Assembly: GCA_951394405.1 (NCBI GenBank)
Contig: OX596334.1
Location: 2,046,001-2,110,000 of the forward strand
DNA: 64,000 nt
Direction of reading: 5' to 3'
Source of the DNA: Coprinellus micaceus
Taxonomy: Eukaryota; Basidiomycota; Agaricomycetes; Agaricales; Psathyrellaceae
The position numbers and the translations under genes were made by a program. Positions within the stretch are counted from its first letter, which is position 1; every line of letters starts with the position of its first letter. The notes under the pieces were generated by a model, which was not told the origin of the DNA, ran no database searches, and worked only from the letters and a program-made list of their open reading frames with translations. Of this stretch, positions 46,409 to 59,846 are shown one piece after another.

Positions 46409-47786
46409 CTACGCCGACTTGGCGGACAACTCCACAGCACCCTTGAAGGCACTGAGTAACGCGGTCAGTTGGATCTTCTCGTTTCCTCCAGTAGATAATC
46501 GATGTCTAGTCGTGGGGTCTCAGTTACCAAGGAAACAGGGGATGGGGATTGTGGCTTACTCTGTCGTAGCCAGCAGATCCAAAAGGTACATCCGAGCGTG
46601 AGGTTTCAACTCAATCGTATTGACGTAGTCGTACGCGCCAGTGATCAAGTCTTGCAAAGCAAGTCCACGCTCCGTCTTCATCTTTAGTATCACTAATGAG
46701 GGAGGTTGTTCAGAGGCGGCGGTGACAGGGAGTGCGACGAAGGGTTACTTTGATACGAGGTGGTGAACTCGTCGCTGAGCATCGAATTGACAATTGTCTC
46801 GATATCCTGGGGATGAGGGTTGCCCGTGCAGTTGTAGATCTCCGTCTCGCCGATGAGGTCATACGCTGCATGGCAAGCTTGCAGGACATTCAGAGCCCTT
46901 CGCATATCACCTCTTGAAAGTTTGAGCAGAGCTTGCTTGCCATCTTCAGTGAGCTGGACGCTAAGGTATAATGAGCTAACGCGCTGGCAGAGTGTAACGA
47001 AAACGAACCTTTCTGCGTCGACAACAGTCTTCACTCGTTTCTCTACCTCGGCAATGGGAAGAGGAGAGAATCGGAATCGCGTACAACGACTCTGAATAGC
47101 GGGAGCGATCTTATTGACGTAGTTGCAGATAATACAGAAGCGGACATTCTTCGTGTACTGTTCAATCACCCGGCGCAATGCTGCTTGGGCCTGTTGGGTC
47201 ATCATGTCGGCCTCGTCGAGGATAATGAGTTTGAACCCTTTGGAGAAAAGTGTCCTCGTTTCCGCGAACTGCTTGATTTGCTCGCGCACAACATCAATGC
47301 CACGATCGTCGGAAGCGTTCAGCTAGAGTGAAGCATGAGCGCTTAGCATAACGGCAATGCCACATACGACGCACCTCGAGAATTTGCTTTCTGTAATCAT
47401 TTCCATAGATACGCCGTGCAACCGCAAGAATGGTCGAAGTCTTTCCTGTTCCAGGAGGTCCGTAGAAGAGAAGGTGCGGTAGGCGATTCTTCTCGATGAA
47501 TCGTTCGACTGGTGGGAGACGTCGGTTCAGAAATCGTAGAAGACGTCTAGTGGTGCGTACTAGTGGAAGTAATGTCTTGATGTGACACGACGTCCTCCAA
47601 GGTAACTGGTCTGTACTTCTCCACCCTAGTCCCGGTAAGAGTCACCCCAATGAATGACGAGAATGGCGCTCACCATGGCAGATTATCGTCTGCTGCCGCA
47701 GTATATTGGTCCAGCGCCCTTCCCTTCCCCTTGTTCTTGGTGGTAGGCTGGATGTCGCCCATGCGGGTGTCGATATCGCTGTCCAT
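46409..47786 (-). CDS. RFC3: Replication factor C subunit 3 (clamp loader; human RFC5)
   Basis: This is a small AAA+ subunit of the RFC clamp loader that opens PCNA and loads it on primed DNA. Exons are 47674-47786, 47561-47625, 47375-47508, 47009-47322, 46749-46960, 46560-46692 and 46409-46505, giving 355 residues (family about 340-355). Motifs are [20 protein letters not shown] (RFC box II), Walker [10 protein letters not shown], box [15 protein letters not shown], Walker [22 protein letters not shown], the SRC motif QSRCTRFRF, and sensor-2 region [13 protein letters not shown]. These point to yeast Rfc3 / human RFC5 over other small subunits. The gene is intact. An MluI cell-cycle box lies just upstream, and the gene is head to head with the ubiquitin-S27a gene. 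Confidence 0.95.
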
Positions 47787-47992
47787 GGTGAGCGTCGCGT
47801 GTCAAGACGCGTCTGCACGACGCGCCCGAGTATTGATGGGAGTAACGTGCCATCAAACCTTATCGTGGTTTTTGCGCACGGGCCATCGACAGAAGCTGAC
47901 ATAAAATTTAAATCGTCTCTTGGTCTCTACCGGCTCTTGCTTTTGTCAAAGACTCCACCGTTTAGCTCGTTGGACAGACGAAGGCGTCCGCG
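47787..47992. promoter_or_regulatory. Shared divergent promoter, RFC3 and ubiquitin-S27a
   Basis: This is a 206-bp interval. An ACGCGT box (47807-47812) and an adjoining ACGCGC (47820-47825) lie 21-34 bp before the RFC3 ATG; ACGCGT is the MBF site that drives S-phase genes in yeasts. A TATA-like ATAAAATTTAAA (about 47901-47912) lies 80-90 bp before the ubiquitin ATG. Confidence 0.5.
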
Positions 47993-48634
<642 letters not shown>

Positions 48635-48956
48635 ATAGCACTACTTTAGTCTGTCGTGGCGCCTTGCAATAAACCTATTCAATGCATGATATCGTACCAA
48701 CTTGCTTTGGTCGTCTTGGTCGGCAAAGCATTCGTCGCCTTTGGGGTCAGACCTACGCCATTACGTGTTGGTGGACTTGGCACAGTTTGGAGAGTTCTCA
48801 TTGTTGGGGAGCGATACAGTCCTAGTCAATGCGAGTCTACGACGATGATTATAGTTGTACAACATGGTGTCCGTGCAAGGAGACAGTCTACATATTATGT
48901 GAGATATGATGGAACGGCAGTGTCGTTCGCAGTAGTGGAGGTGCGATGATAGGGTT
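48635..48956. other. Convergent intergenic region
   Basis: This 322-bp region lies between the stops of ubiquitin-S27a and the monooxygenase. It holds AATAAA at about 48667-48672, a plausible polyadenylation signal for the ubiquitin gene. Nothing else is recognisable. Confidence 0.45.
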
Positions 48957-51113
<2,157 letters not shown>

Positions 51114-52767
51114 GATGGTGTCAAGCAAAGACGAATGGGATGGGCAAATGGGCAATGGGCAATGGGCGTCCACGATGTCGTCCTTGAAAATTCGACGGAG
51201 CTCGGACAAGAGGGTCTGGAACGACGGGTAACTCCTTTGAATCACGCTCGTCAGGACTTCCTGGATAAACCTGAGAAGCTGCCGGCGCGAGGATATTGTG
51301 GTCAAGGGGACAGGGACCGAGTGAACGGACAAGGGTATTTCGGAGGAGGGCTGGGTGAGAGTGAGGGGATGGAAATGGTGCGTGAGGCGTCCATCGCTAT
51401 ACTTGTACTGGGGGTCTTATATGCAGAAGTCATGGAAAGGTGGTCAAGCAGGGCTATTGGGACCTCGCGCTGATTTGCTGTCGGGTCCAATAGGAGGCTG
51501 GCTTTCATGAGGGAAAACCTCCGCTAGAATTACACCCGGAACGTCGTGTTTTTGGCAATTGAAATGAGGTGGTGGGAGAGTATCACCCTACCGGCGCTTG
51601 TCACTGAAGGATCGTTCATGATCAGGGTTATCTTGAGCTTGGTTGTTCACCCGTTTATCAGGGGTTTGAGGAGAATGTCGTGCAAAACTAAGAACATAAT
51701 GGGGATGCTGGACCCATGTGCCTAGTACCGCCGACAGGAATGTGGCCGACGTGTTCCTAAGTTGCTCAGTGGGGAATCGTCACGATCTCAGACTCGACAC
51801 GGTCTGGGAACTGTGAAAGACTTGTGAACCCTGCGGCGCCTGTTCCCGACAGAGAGCACCAATAGGCGGGCGTGCCACCATGGGATTGGCGTCAATCGCG
51901 GGATGTGGGGGGTGACAGCATCAGAGATGGGTTGGATATCCTCCAACCACAAAGCTTGGGGAAAGCCCCAACAAAGCTCCGATGTCGCAGGCCAAGTGCG
52001 AAATCGCAGTGAGAAGCTCGACGGGTTCAGTAGGTGAAGGCACCCGGACCGCAGAGTAGTCGTAAAGGATATTCTTAATCACTCTGCGTCGAGTCTGGGT
52101 CAAGGAGGTGACAATGAGGAGCTGGGCATGTGGGGGTTGGTCGGAATCTGCGAACTTCTTGCGGTCCTCAACAAGGAATCTCACCTTTGGAGTGAAGAAG
52201 TGAGGCCGAATAAGGACGGGGTCCAGGCATTCGGGTGATATGCACTACGCGTGTGCTGTCGGGCCTCAAGGCACTGTCGCCATCGTCGTGGGCTAGAACA
52301 TAAAAACAGGGGTTAAAGAGGGATGCATGATCTTAGATGATCTTCCCTCCAGACATACAGCCAGAATGTTGATTGAAGTCTATTAGAGGTTGCTCTGACG
52401 AGGATACACACTAAATCTGTCAAAAAGCCATATCGTTAGAGTCTAGACGCGTCCGGACTGAATGTACGAGTACTCACTGAAGAGAATGCCGGTGGATCTG
52501 CCCCCTAACGCAGAAGAGTGAAGCTCTGCCCGTCCTCATCGTTATCGTACTGCGCGACGGGTGCACACCGTGATGACTACGAGGCACAGGATAGGGTTGT
52601 ACGCGTGTTCAGAGCTCGCAGGGGTTGAAAGTACGAAGATGAACGATGGTGAGGGGGAGGTATACCGCATGCGACCCTGTGCGGCCATGAATATCGGCGA
52701 TGAATTGGAGAGATGACCATCGAGGTGACTTTTGTGAGTGGGTGTGGAAATTACATCAGGGGGCAAC
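51114..52767. other. 1.65-kb gene-poor region
   Basis: It separates two leftward genes. On the minus strand two open stretches look weakly coding: 51921-52250 (LDPVLIRPHFFTPKVRFLVE, then PPHAQLLIVTSLTQTRRRVI) and a piece at about 52330-52520 that an intron-like GTGAGT...ACAG would join (GRSTGILFNLVCILVRATSN). I recognise no family and could not assemble one frame, so this is unresolved: decayed gene, or chance. Confidence 0.35.
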
Positions 52768-53477
52768 CTATTTGTCTTCCTCGTCCATGACTTGATCTAG
52801 ATTGCTTGCGGTAAGCGTAACATGTCTGCCTGGCCGAGAGACAATGAAGCGCTCGGGCTCTCCGCTAAAGATACGGATAAAGCGCAACAGGTCGATATAT
52901 GCGACGTCCTTTTGATTCCACAGTCTGAAGAGAACCACGTTTGCTTCGTGGGTCATGTCGATCACCTCTGCGATGTACGAGGAATGCCATGATTAGCGAC
53001 ATTCTAACTGGGGACAAGAAATCGAGGGCTCACCAATACCCGTCCGATAATCCTCTAACTCTCTCAGCTTTTCGTCCTCCAGGTCGAGCTCCTTTTTGCT
53101 TTTTGGCCTACCCGGCCGGCGTTGGGCCTTTTCAGTAGCCAAGTCTCCGTCGTGTCTCGGTAGCCAGCCGTCGCGGATGAGTTCATGGAGCTGAGAGAGA
53201 GTCAAAGTCCCTTCGTCGGGCAGGAAGTGATGAAAATATGCATAGAAGTTGGCTAAAGGTTTTGGAATCCGTCAACACCCCGGATCTCCGACATATGTAA
53301 CAGAAGTTGCACACCCTCCAGCCCATTCTTTTCCTTTCGTTTCGAGGCCAGAGTTTTCAACTTGTCTGTTCTGTGAGCTTTTCGCACGAGCTGTCCTGCT
53401 TTCCGTGACGACGGGTGGAAAATCTTTTCCTTTTTGCCGCTAGGGGCCTTTTTGGCGGGTTTTGAAGGGGGTGCCAT
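52768..53477 (-). CDS. TMA16: Translation machinery-associated protein 16 (TMA16)
   Basis: TMA16 is a 60S-biogenesis factor found on late nuclear pre-60S particles. Exons are 53315-53477, 53034-53252 and 52768-52967, giving 193 residues (yeast 178). The N-terminus is basic, with the family signature KIFHPSSRKAGQLVRKAHR. The middle reads ANFYAYFHHFLPDEGTLTLS, LHELIRDGWLPRHD and RRPGRPKSKKE. The C-terminal part has EVIDMTHEANVVLFRLWNQK and DLLRFIRIF. Both intron removals rebuild conserved motifs. The gene is intact and divergent from MZT1 with 141 bp between starts. Confidence 0.92.
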
Positions 53478-53618
53478 GTTATGGATGGAAGAAAGAGAGA
53501 GCGATCCAGCGTCGAGTTGAAGCGAGAAATGATGGATCTAGTTGCACTGTGGGAATAACTTGCCAAAGAAGGGCGCCTATTCCTGCTCGCCATCTTCGCG
53601 TTTCCGCAGTTTGCAGCC
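53478..53618. promoter_or_regulatory. Shared 141-bp divergent promoter, TMA16 and MZT1
   Basis: Two opposed start codons are only 141 bp apart. The TMA16 side carries a GA-rich run (about 53489-53499). No TATA, CCAAT, E-box or ACGCGT motif is present. Confidence 0.4.
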
Positions 53619-53948
53619 ATGTCGTCCAAGGCATCGGAGAAGAACGCATCCGCGCAGCAGACCCTCGATAGTGAGTTGTGGAAGGAACCTCTTTGGCTCT
53701 GTGTTAATGAAATCAGTTCTGTATGAGATGTCCCAACTGCTTGGCACCCAGCTAGACAAGGAGACACTTGCAACCTGTGTGGGCTTGATTGAAAGCGGGG
53801 TAAATCCTGACGCTCTTGCTGTCTGTCATCCAAGCTTTGTATTCTGGTAGTCATACATATTGACGCCTAGCAACAGGCTGTTATTCAAGAGCTGCGGCGG
53901 GAAGAGGCCAATGCGCACGCGATGAGGCAACCCCAATTACCCCATTGA
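53619..53948 (+). CDS. MZT1: Mitotic-spindle organizing protein 1 (MZT1/MOZART1)
   Basis: This tiny helical protein binds the N-termini of gamma-tubulin complex proteins and is required to recruit or activate gamma-tubulin complexes at spindle poles. Exons are 53619-53670, 53717-53820 and 53877-53948, giving 75 residues (family about 75-85). The core reads ILYEMSQLLGTQLDKETLAT, CVGLIESGVNPDALA and AVIQELRREEA, matching MOZART1 throughout. The second intron begins GTCTGT, a weak donor; the first is only 46 nt, the shortest confirmed here. No long open frame reveals this gene. It is intact. Confidence 0.95.
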
Positions 53949-54338
53949 TGGCCAGTGTCCCACGAATCCATTGCTGTAGCACATCCATGTCCACTGTGCA
54001 GCACTTTGGGGACGCTGTCGAGAGGCTTATCGTAGCATAGAACGAGTAGAGAATCTGAACAATACCTCTGAATCACTTGAGTCGTTGTGAGCGCGTAGCT
54101 CGTTTGCCGCTGAAGCCTAGGCACCGGACAAGCGGAGTTGACTACCAAATTTGCTCACCAAACGGGCCTCATCTTGGCCGCCAACTCCTTGTCCGTCGCC
54201 TCCACCTTCCGCCCACTTCATCCTCATTCTCTCTTCCTCGCTGCGCTCGTCGTCCTCGTGGTGCACTAACAGCCCCATCGACGCCATACGGCATCCAATT
54301 CGGGCAAAATCTCTCCTTGTCCTCCACAGTCGTTTCCG
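53949..54338. promoter_or_regulatory. MZT1 3' region and ZDS promoter
   Basis: This is a 390-bp gap between rightward genes. A pyrimidine-rich stretch ending in CCACAG at 54329 could be a leader-intron acceptor just before the ATG at 54339. No TATA box or other coding sequence is supported. Confidence 0.35.
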
Positions 54339-57192
54339 ATGGCAGCCCGCACGCTCCAGCCCTCAGAGTACGAAATCCAGCGCGAGGTCGAAGCCCTAAG
54401 AGACATTCGACGTCGTTCGACGAATCCAGGAGCACTCACTATCGACCCCGACCTGCCCAACCAGTCACCGCCAGCGTCACCGACCGCCGGGTATTGGTCT
54501 CCTGGTAAAGCCAAGACCCCAACAGGGAGTGACAGCACAAACGTTGGCCCATCGACCGCAGCAGGATCATCCAGCGTCGAATCGGATTCGACCTTCGACG
54601 ATGAACTCCTCACCCCCAACAACCCCGCGGACGATCCCTTTCACTTGTTCTGGGTACCAGCCAGCGTCCATCCTGAAATCGCACCAGCAGAGTTCAAGGC
54701 CTTCCTCCAAGAGCATGCCAGGAATCCTCCCTCTGGTGAAGGTCCCGACAGCCCGCTGGATAGGGCACCCTCATTTTCGTCACGATCGAGTTTATCCCGG
54801 AAGCGGTCGATGCTTAGCAGGCAGTATCAGCCAAAGGAGAATGACCACGTCGAGGACGAAAACATTGTTCCCCTGAGGAGGAATGGGAGCTTTGCTCGGA
54901 ACAGGGTGCCGCAGCTCACCATCAGCGACTTGCAGAAGCTCGAGGAGTTGGCGGAGGAGGCGACACTCAGTGCTGATTCGACCAAGCTACGAAATGTTTT
55001 GCGTCGAAGTCTTAGTCTCAATATGTCGCCCACAGGTGCGCTCCATTTCACGTATCCGCCAGTGCTATGTTGACACCAGTCGCTGTCCAGCCATTGAAAA
55101 TATGGATGTAATGCCTGAGTTAGGAGATGAAGCCGATGTCCCCATTATCGTCCCACCTCCCGGTCAGATCTTGAGAAGAGCGGCGAGGACCAAGATTCGC
55201 AAACCTGGTCTACCGGGAGACGGTGCAGGTCATCGATTTGGATCGTCACGGCGAATTCGGAGGAGCTCGACCGATGGGAGGCGTACGTCCGGAGAATTGT
55301 CTTCAAGCGAGAACGGGGAACTGGAGGCTCCCTCTCCTCGACGCCAAACGCTATCGGACGATGGGTTCCCCAATCAGCGCCCTGATTCCTTCAGTGAGGA
55401 AGCGTCCATCTTCGATGCGTACGTGCGGGACGATGAAGATGATGGGTTCACTCCGCCCACGCCCGAGCTCCCCTCAGCCGCAGCCCCCCGACTGGTTGAC
55501 CAGCCCAAGCTGGGTGCACCCGAGATCCAACCCTCACTCCTCGAAGCTCTTGCCCCAGTTCTGCAGCAGCCCGAGACTATCGATGTGTCTCAACCATCGA
55601 ATGAAGTTCCTGCTCCTTCTCCAAGAACGCCGTCCCCGACGACCGAGCCGCCTGCCCATCATTCCCCTCCTCAATCTGTCTCTCCCTACCCTCAACAACC
55701 CCAGCAGCCTTCACCTTCGCAGCCCTTCATATCTCCCGAAGGCCCTCATATCCTCGCACCTGTCCCTCAACACGCCACGCGGAAAGAGAAAGAGAAGGAC
55801 AAGAAGGGGCTCTTTGGTAAGTGGGGAGGAGACAAGGGCGGGAAGAAGGGGAAAGCGGCGGCTGCAGAGAAGGAGAAAGAGAAAGAGGGTTTCTTCGGCT
55901 CTTTGTTTGGCGGCAAGAAGAAGCAGGACGATGCAACCCTGGTCGTGAGCTCTGCTGGCCGGGAAACGGCGCAGGCGTTGTTAGGCGCATCCAAGTCCTC
56001 CAAGAACCATGCTCCTCCACCGGTATCGCCAGGCTTGGCGCCCGGGTCGTCCAACTTCGCTCGTTACCCTATCCATGTCGAGCGTGCTATCTACCGCCTC
56101 AGCCATATCAAACTGGCCAACCCAAGGCGTCCGCTGTACGAGCAAGTCCTGATTAGCAACCTGATGTTCTGGTACCTTGGCGTCATCAACAAAGCACAGG
56201 CTGCCACTCAATCGTCGGACTCACAGACACCGGAGAAGGAAGCGCAGGAGAAGGAGCAAAAGGAGAAGGAGGTGAAGGAGAAGGAGAAGGCTGAAAAGGA
56301 GAGGTTAGAGAAAGAGCAGAAAGAGAAGGAACTGGAGGCCAAAAAGCGGGAATCTCCCAAACGAGGCCCTCTGACGAAGACCCCAGCTGGTGGTGCCTCT
56401 CCCGGGAGGCGAGCTGAGATGCCAATCAAGGGGCCGCAGTACGAGATGCAACAGCAGGTTATGCAGAAGGAGTACAACGGATTCAATGGTCAGGGGCCCC
56501 CAGGTCGTCCCCCTATGCAGAGTGGGCCCAATGGTCAACCTTACTCTGGCCCTCCTCGGGGACCAGGCTCACCCCAACCGCAACAGTTCCCTCAGCACCA
56601 GCAGCAATACCACCCTCCCTCGCCGCAAGGTCAGATGTATCCTCCTCAGGGCCAGCCGTACCAACAGCCATACCCTCCGGCTCCAGGCCAGCAATATCCC
56701 AATAACGGCCCTCCGCGAGGTCCACCTCAAGGGCGGCCTCAAGGACCCGATCACTTTTACTACCAGTCGAACGAGAACGGACCTCCACGAGGTGGGCTAC
56801 CACCAGGTGCCATGGCCCCCATGGGCGGCCCTGGTGTCCCACCGCCGCACATGCAACAGCCAATGAACCCTAATATGCCCCCTCGGCAAGGCCCTCCGCC
56901 CAACTTCCAGCCTCAACAACAGGGTCGACCGCCTTTCCCGATGGGCAACGGACCCGAAAATGGCCCTCCACCTCCTGGCCAAGGGCGTTTGCCTTCGAGG
57001 TCACTTTCCGCGAATGCTGTACCTCCGAACCAGCCACCACCAATGAATGGAAACTTGCGGAAGGGAAACAGCGCCCACGCTGTTGCTCCATACGATGCTA
57101 ATCGCCGACCGCGAACGGCGGAAGGAAAGGGGCGTCCCAGTGAAGAGGAGGATATGCCATTGGCTGTTTATCAGCAGCAGCACCGGAAGTGA
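54339..57192 (+). CDS. Zds1/Zds2-like protein with Zds_C domain
   Basis: Yeast Zds1/Zds2 bind the PP2A B subunit Cdc55 and control mitotic entry and exit and polarity. Exons are 54339-55035 and 55091-57192, with one 55-nt intron, giving 932 residues. Two conserved N-terminal parts are EYEIQREVEALRDIRRRSTN and DDPFHLFWVPASVHPEIAP-type, followed by LTISDLQKLEELAEEATLSA. The Zds_C box is clear: FARYPIHVERAIYRLSHIKL, then NPRRPLYEQVLISNLMFWYL. Lys/Gly-rich stretches precede it (KKGLFGKWGGDKGGKKGK). After it come a Lys/Glu charged helix (about DNA 56220-56350) and a 250-residue Pro/Gln/Gly-rich tail, which is far longer than in yeast. The PP2A B subunit that Zds binds is encoded at 30.8-32.6 kb here, about 22 kb away. 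The gene is intact. Confidence 0.87.
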
Positions 57193-58224
57193 CACGACCC
57201 TTCCCGCCGGTGAAGCACTGTCTCGACTAACTGACCTGACTTTCACTTCGTTCCTTTGGCCTGGTAATACGATACCTATGATACTCCTTCTCTTCATTGC
57301 ATCATTCTTCTTTGGAGGTGGATACTTTTGTTCTGTGACAATGTTTGTGTCTGGTTGGGTCTCGTCTTCCCCCTGACAGTTATTCCCATTCCTTATTTCC
57401 GTATCTGCGTCTTTTCTCCACTCACTCCTATTCCTCTCACATCGCATGGTCGCTATATCAGTCTCTGTCTCCCTTACATTACTCGTATGTTTCACCCCTG
57501 CACTCTGTCCCCGTCTTCTTCTCAATTTCTCCCCCACTCTTTCTGAATAGCTAACCAACCAACCAACCAACCATTCTCGCAAGGCACACAACCCATCATT
57601 CTCGCTCCCCAGTAGCTACTTTTACCCTCGCTCTCTGTTCTCGTTGGACACAATTGCCTCCCCTCGATAATCCATATTCTCTCACAACTTCAAGTTCTTC
57701 CCTAGTATTTTCTCTCCCTGTCGTCGCCCGGAGAGCTCAGGATAGATGATTGACGATCTGGACTACCTTAGTGTAACATATTTATTATGATCGCCCGCCA
57801 TAGCTTTGTTGCTCATCGTTCTTGTTTATCGAATGTCACCATTGCGTATTTATCGAAGGGTATCCCGGTGAGTCGTAAGTCGCGACACCCTGGGGCGGGG
57901 ATGGCGAACTTGGGGGAATGCAATCGAGTCACCCTTTCCTGTCACGTCCACCGCTTCATAACTTCGAAAAGTCGTGACACTGGACCGAGTATAAGGATGC
58001 TTTTGAACATTGACGTGGTTTTGGCGCTCAGGACGACGAACGCAAGGTCGTCCCGAGCACAGATAGGGGCTTGACCTTAAATGTCTCGGCAAGTTCCCAC
58101 GTGGCTCCTATGTGACCGCGGCGACAAGCTGCGCTCCCTTGTTGTGCATCGACTCCAGGTCTTGGCTATATACGCCTCTTGACGATCAAAGATACCTCCC
58201 ACCAGATATACCAACCGTTGAAAG
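57193..58224. other. 1.0-kb intergenic region, pyrimidine-rich
   Basis: It carries the 3' region of the ZDS gene (57193 to about 57750, strongly T/C-rich) and the ARPC2 promoter. No gene is supported on either strand; open stretches are low-complexity or short. Confidence 0.4.
57551..57572. repeat. (CCAA)n tetranucleotide microsatellite
   Basis: Five successive CCAA units, with a final CC, lie in the 3' flank of the ZDS gene. The tract is a plain short tandem repeat with no evident function. Confidence 0.85.
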
Positions 58225-59411
58225 ATGATTCTCCTAGAGGTGGGCCTTTAGATCGGATTCGTGGGCAATGACGACGACTGAACCGATCCGCCCCCAGCCC
58301 CATAATGTTATCATCCAGAACACCCTCTCTGAGAAGCTTGCGAAGTACGTTGACACGCTGCATCGTGGGCCACCGTGACGCTAACCTCGAGACAGGCCGT
58401 CTTCCCTCGATGTCGCGTTCGTTGACTATGACAGTGTGCGGTTCCGACTGTCCACTCCGGAGAAGAAGACTCAGCTGCTCTTGTCGATGAGCATCCGATG
58501 CTGGGATGAACTCGTCCAATATGGCGCTCTCGATATCCTGGGGAGGGAGTACGGTTCTATGCTTCTTCCTCAGCCTGAACCAGAGTATAATGTTAGTATG
58601 CTCATTGATCTTGAGCAAGCACCGCAGGAGCCGGGTGAGTTCATCTATCCTGTAATCGGTAGATAACTGTTTCATAATCCCTGAATGGACAGATGCTCGG
58701 GATGCGTTCGTAACATCTATCTCGCTCTTCAAGCGCCATGCCTATGCTGCACCGTTCGAGCGTGCTTTCCAGACCCAGAAGGAGTTGGAAGCGAGTGGGG
58801 CGCAGGGTGAATTGATGCAGGTACACTACCGAGACGAGGAGGCGATTTATGTGCAGGCTGCGCCCGATCGCGTCACTGTTATCTTCTCCACGATCTTCCA
58901 GGAGGAGACTGACCGAATCTTTGGGAAGGTGTTCCTTCAGGTGTGTGCAACCCTTCCGCTTCTCGGGATACCGCGCTCATACCGGTTAACAGGAATTCGT
59001 CGATGCCCGGCGCCAGCCTTCGGTTCAGAACGCTCCCCAAGTCCTTTATTCCACCCGCGAGCCACCCCTCGAGATCAGGCATGTTCCAGGGCTCCGCAAC
59101 TCTGAGGACACGGGGTACGTGACGTTTGTCTTGTTCCCTCGCCACTTTGCCCCAGGAGTTGCGTCGTCCACGATCTCGCACATCCAACTTTTCCGCGACT
59201 ATCTCCATTATCACATCAAGTGCTCCAAGGCGTACATGCACTCGAGGATGCGACACCGCGTAACGGAGTTCCAAAAGGTGCTGAACAGGGCCAAGACCGA
59301 GGTTGCGACGGGGGGAAGGAGGACTGTAACGTATGTCCCCGATGGGTTCTGGATGGTAGCGTCGATGCTAATCTCTCCTGTTGCAGCGGAAGAACGATGG
59401 TGTCTCGATGA
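58225..59411 (+). CDS. Arp2/3 complex subunit 2 (ARPC2, p34-Arc)
   Basis: This structural core subunit of the Arp2/3 complex contacts the mother filament when actin branches form. Exons are 58225-58239 (15 nt), 58298-58344, 58396-58634, 58693-58940, 58993-59330 and 59387-59411, giving 303 residues (family about 300). The true start is the tiny exon MILLE, which joins to [14 protein letters not shown] as in all ARPC2 proteins. A later ATG (58268), inside the first intron, would give a non-conserved N-terminus. Other hallmarks are [85 protein letters not shown] and [20 protein letters not shown]. The end is VTGRTMVSR. The gene is intact. Confidence 0.95.
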
Positions 59412-59846
59412 GGAGGTATATGTAGGAAGGATGTGTACCAGTACCCGAGTCCAATGGCAATCAATTGAAATGTTTGGCGAGATGAACCCGAACCGGGGCA
59501 ACAGGCGCCGCCGGTGCGTGGGAAGCGGAATCGTATGCAGAGGCGGGGGCTAGAACCTGTGTTCACGACAGGCAAGGAACGGCTCTGGCGGTCGTTTTCA
59601 TGCGTCTACCACCGGCTATGTCTCGAGCACATATCCATACTCCTCCGCCCGCTGGACATCGCAACAGAAGATGGGCACGGCGTCAGGGACACGATGGGGA
59701 AATGTCCAATCTGGCGCCGCGCTGAGGTAAGCACGAATTCAATCGTTGGGGACGGGCCGATCACCCCAGTGTGGACGTCCCTCTAAAATCCTCGCTTTAA
59801 TACCCAGCTGCTCACCCCAGAGTGCCACCATTACCCCTCCCCAGCC
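59412..59846. promoter_or_regulatory. ARPC2 3' region and acetyl-CoA carboxylase promoter
   Basis: This is a 435-bp gap between two rightward genes. No coding sequence is supported; the open frame at 59514-59786 shows no domain. No inositol-responsive (CATGTGAAAT-like) element or TATA box is apparent. Confidence 0.4.

Noticed and set aside
58268..58297. ATG at 58268 as ARPC2 start
   Set aside because: It gives a non-conserved N-terminus, while the 15-nt exon at 58225 restores the family start MILLE and the exact frame.
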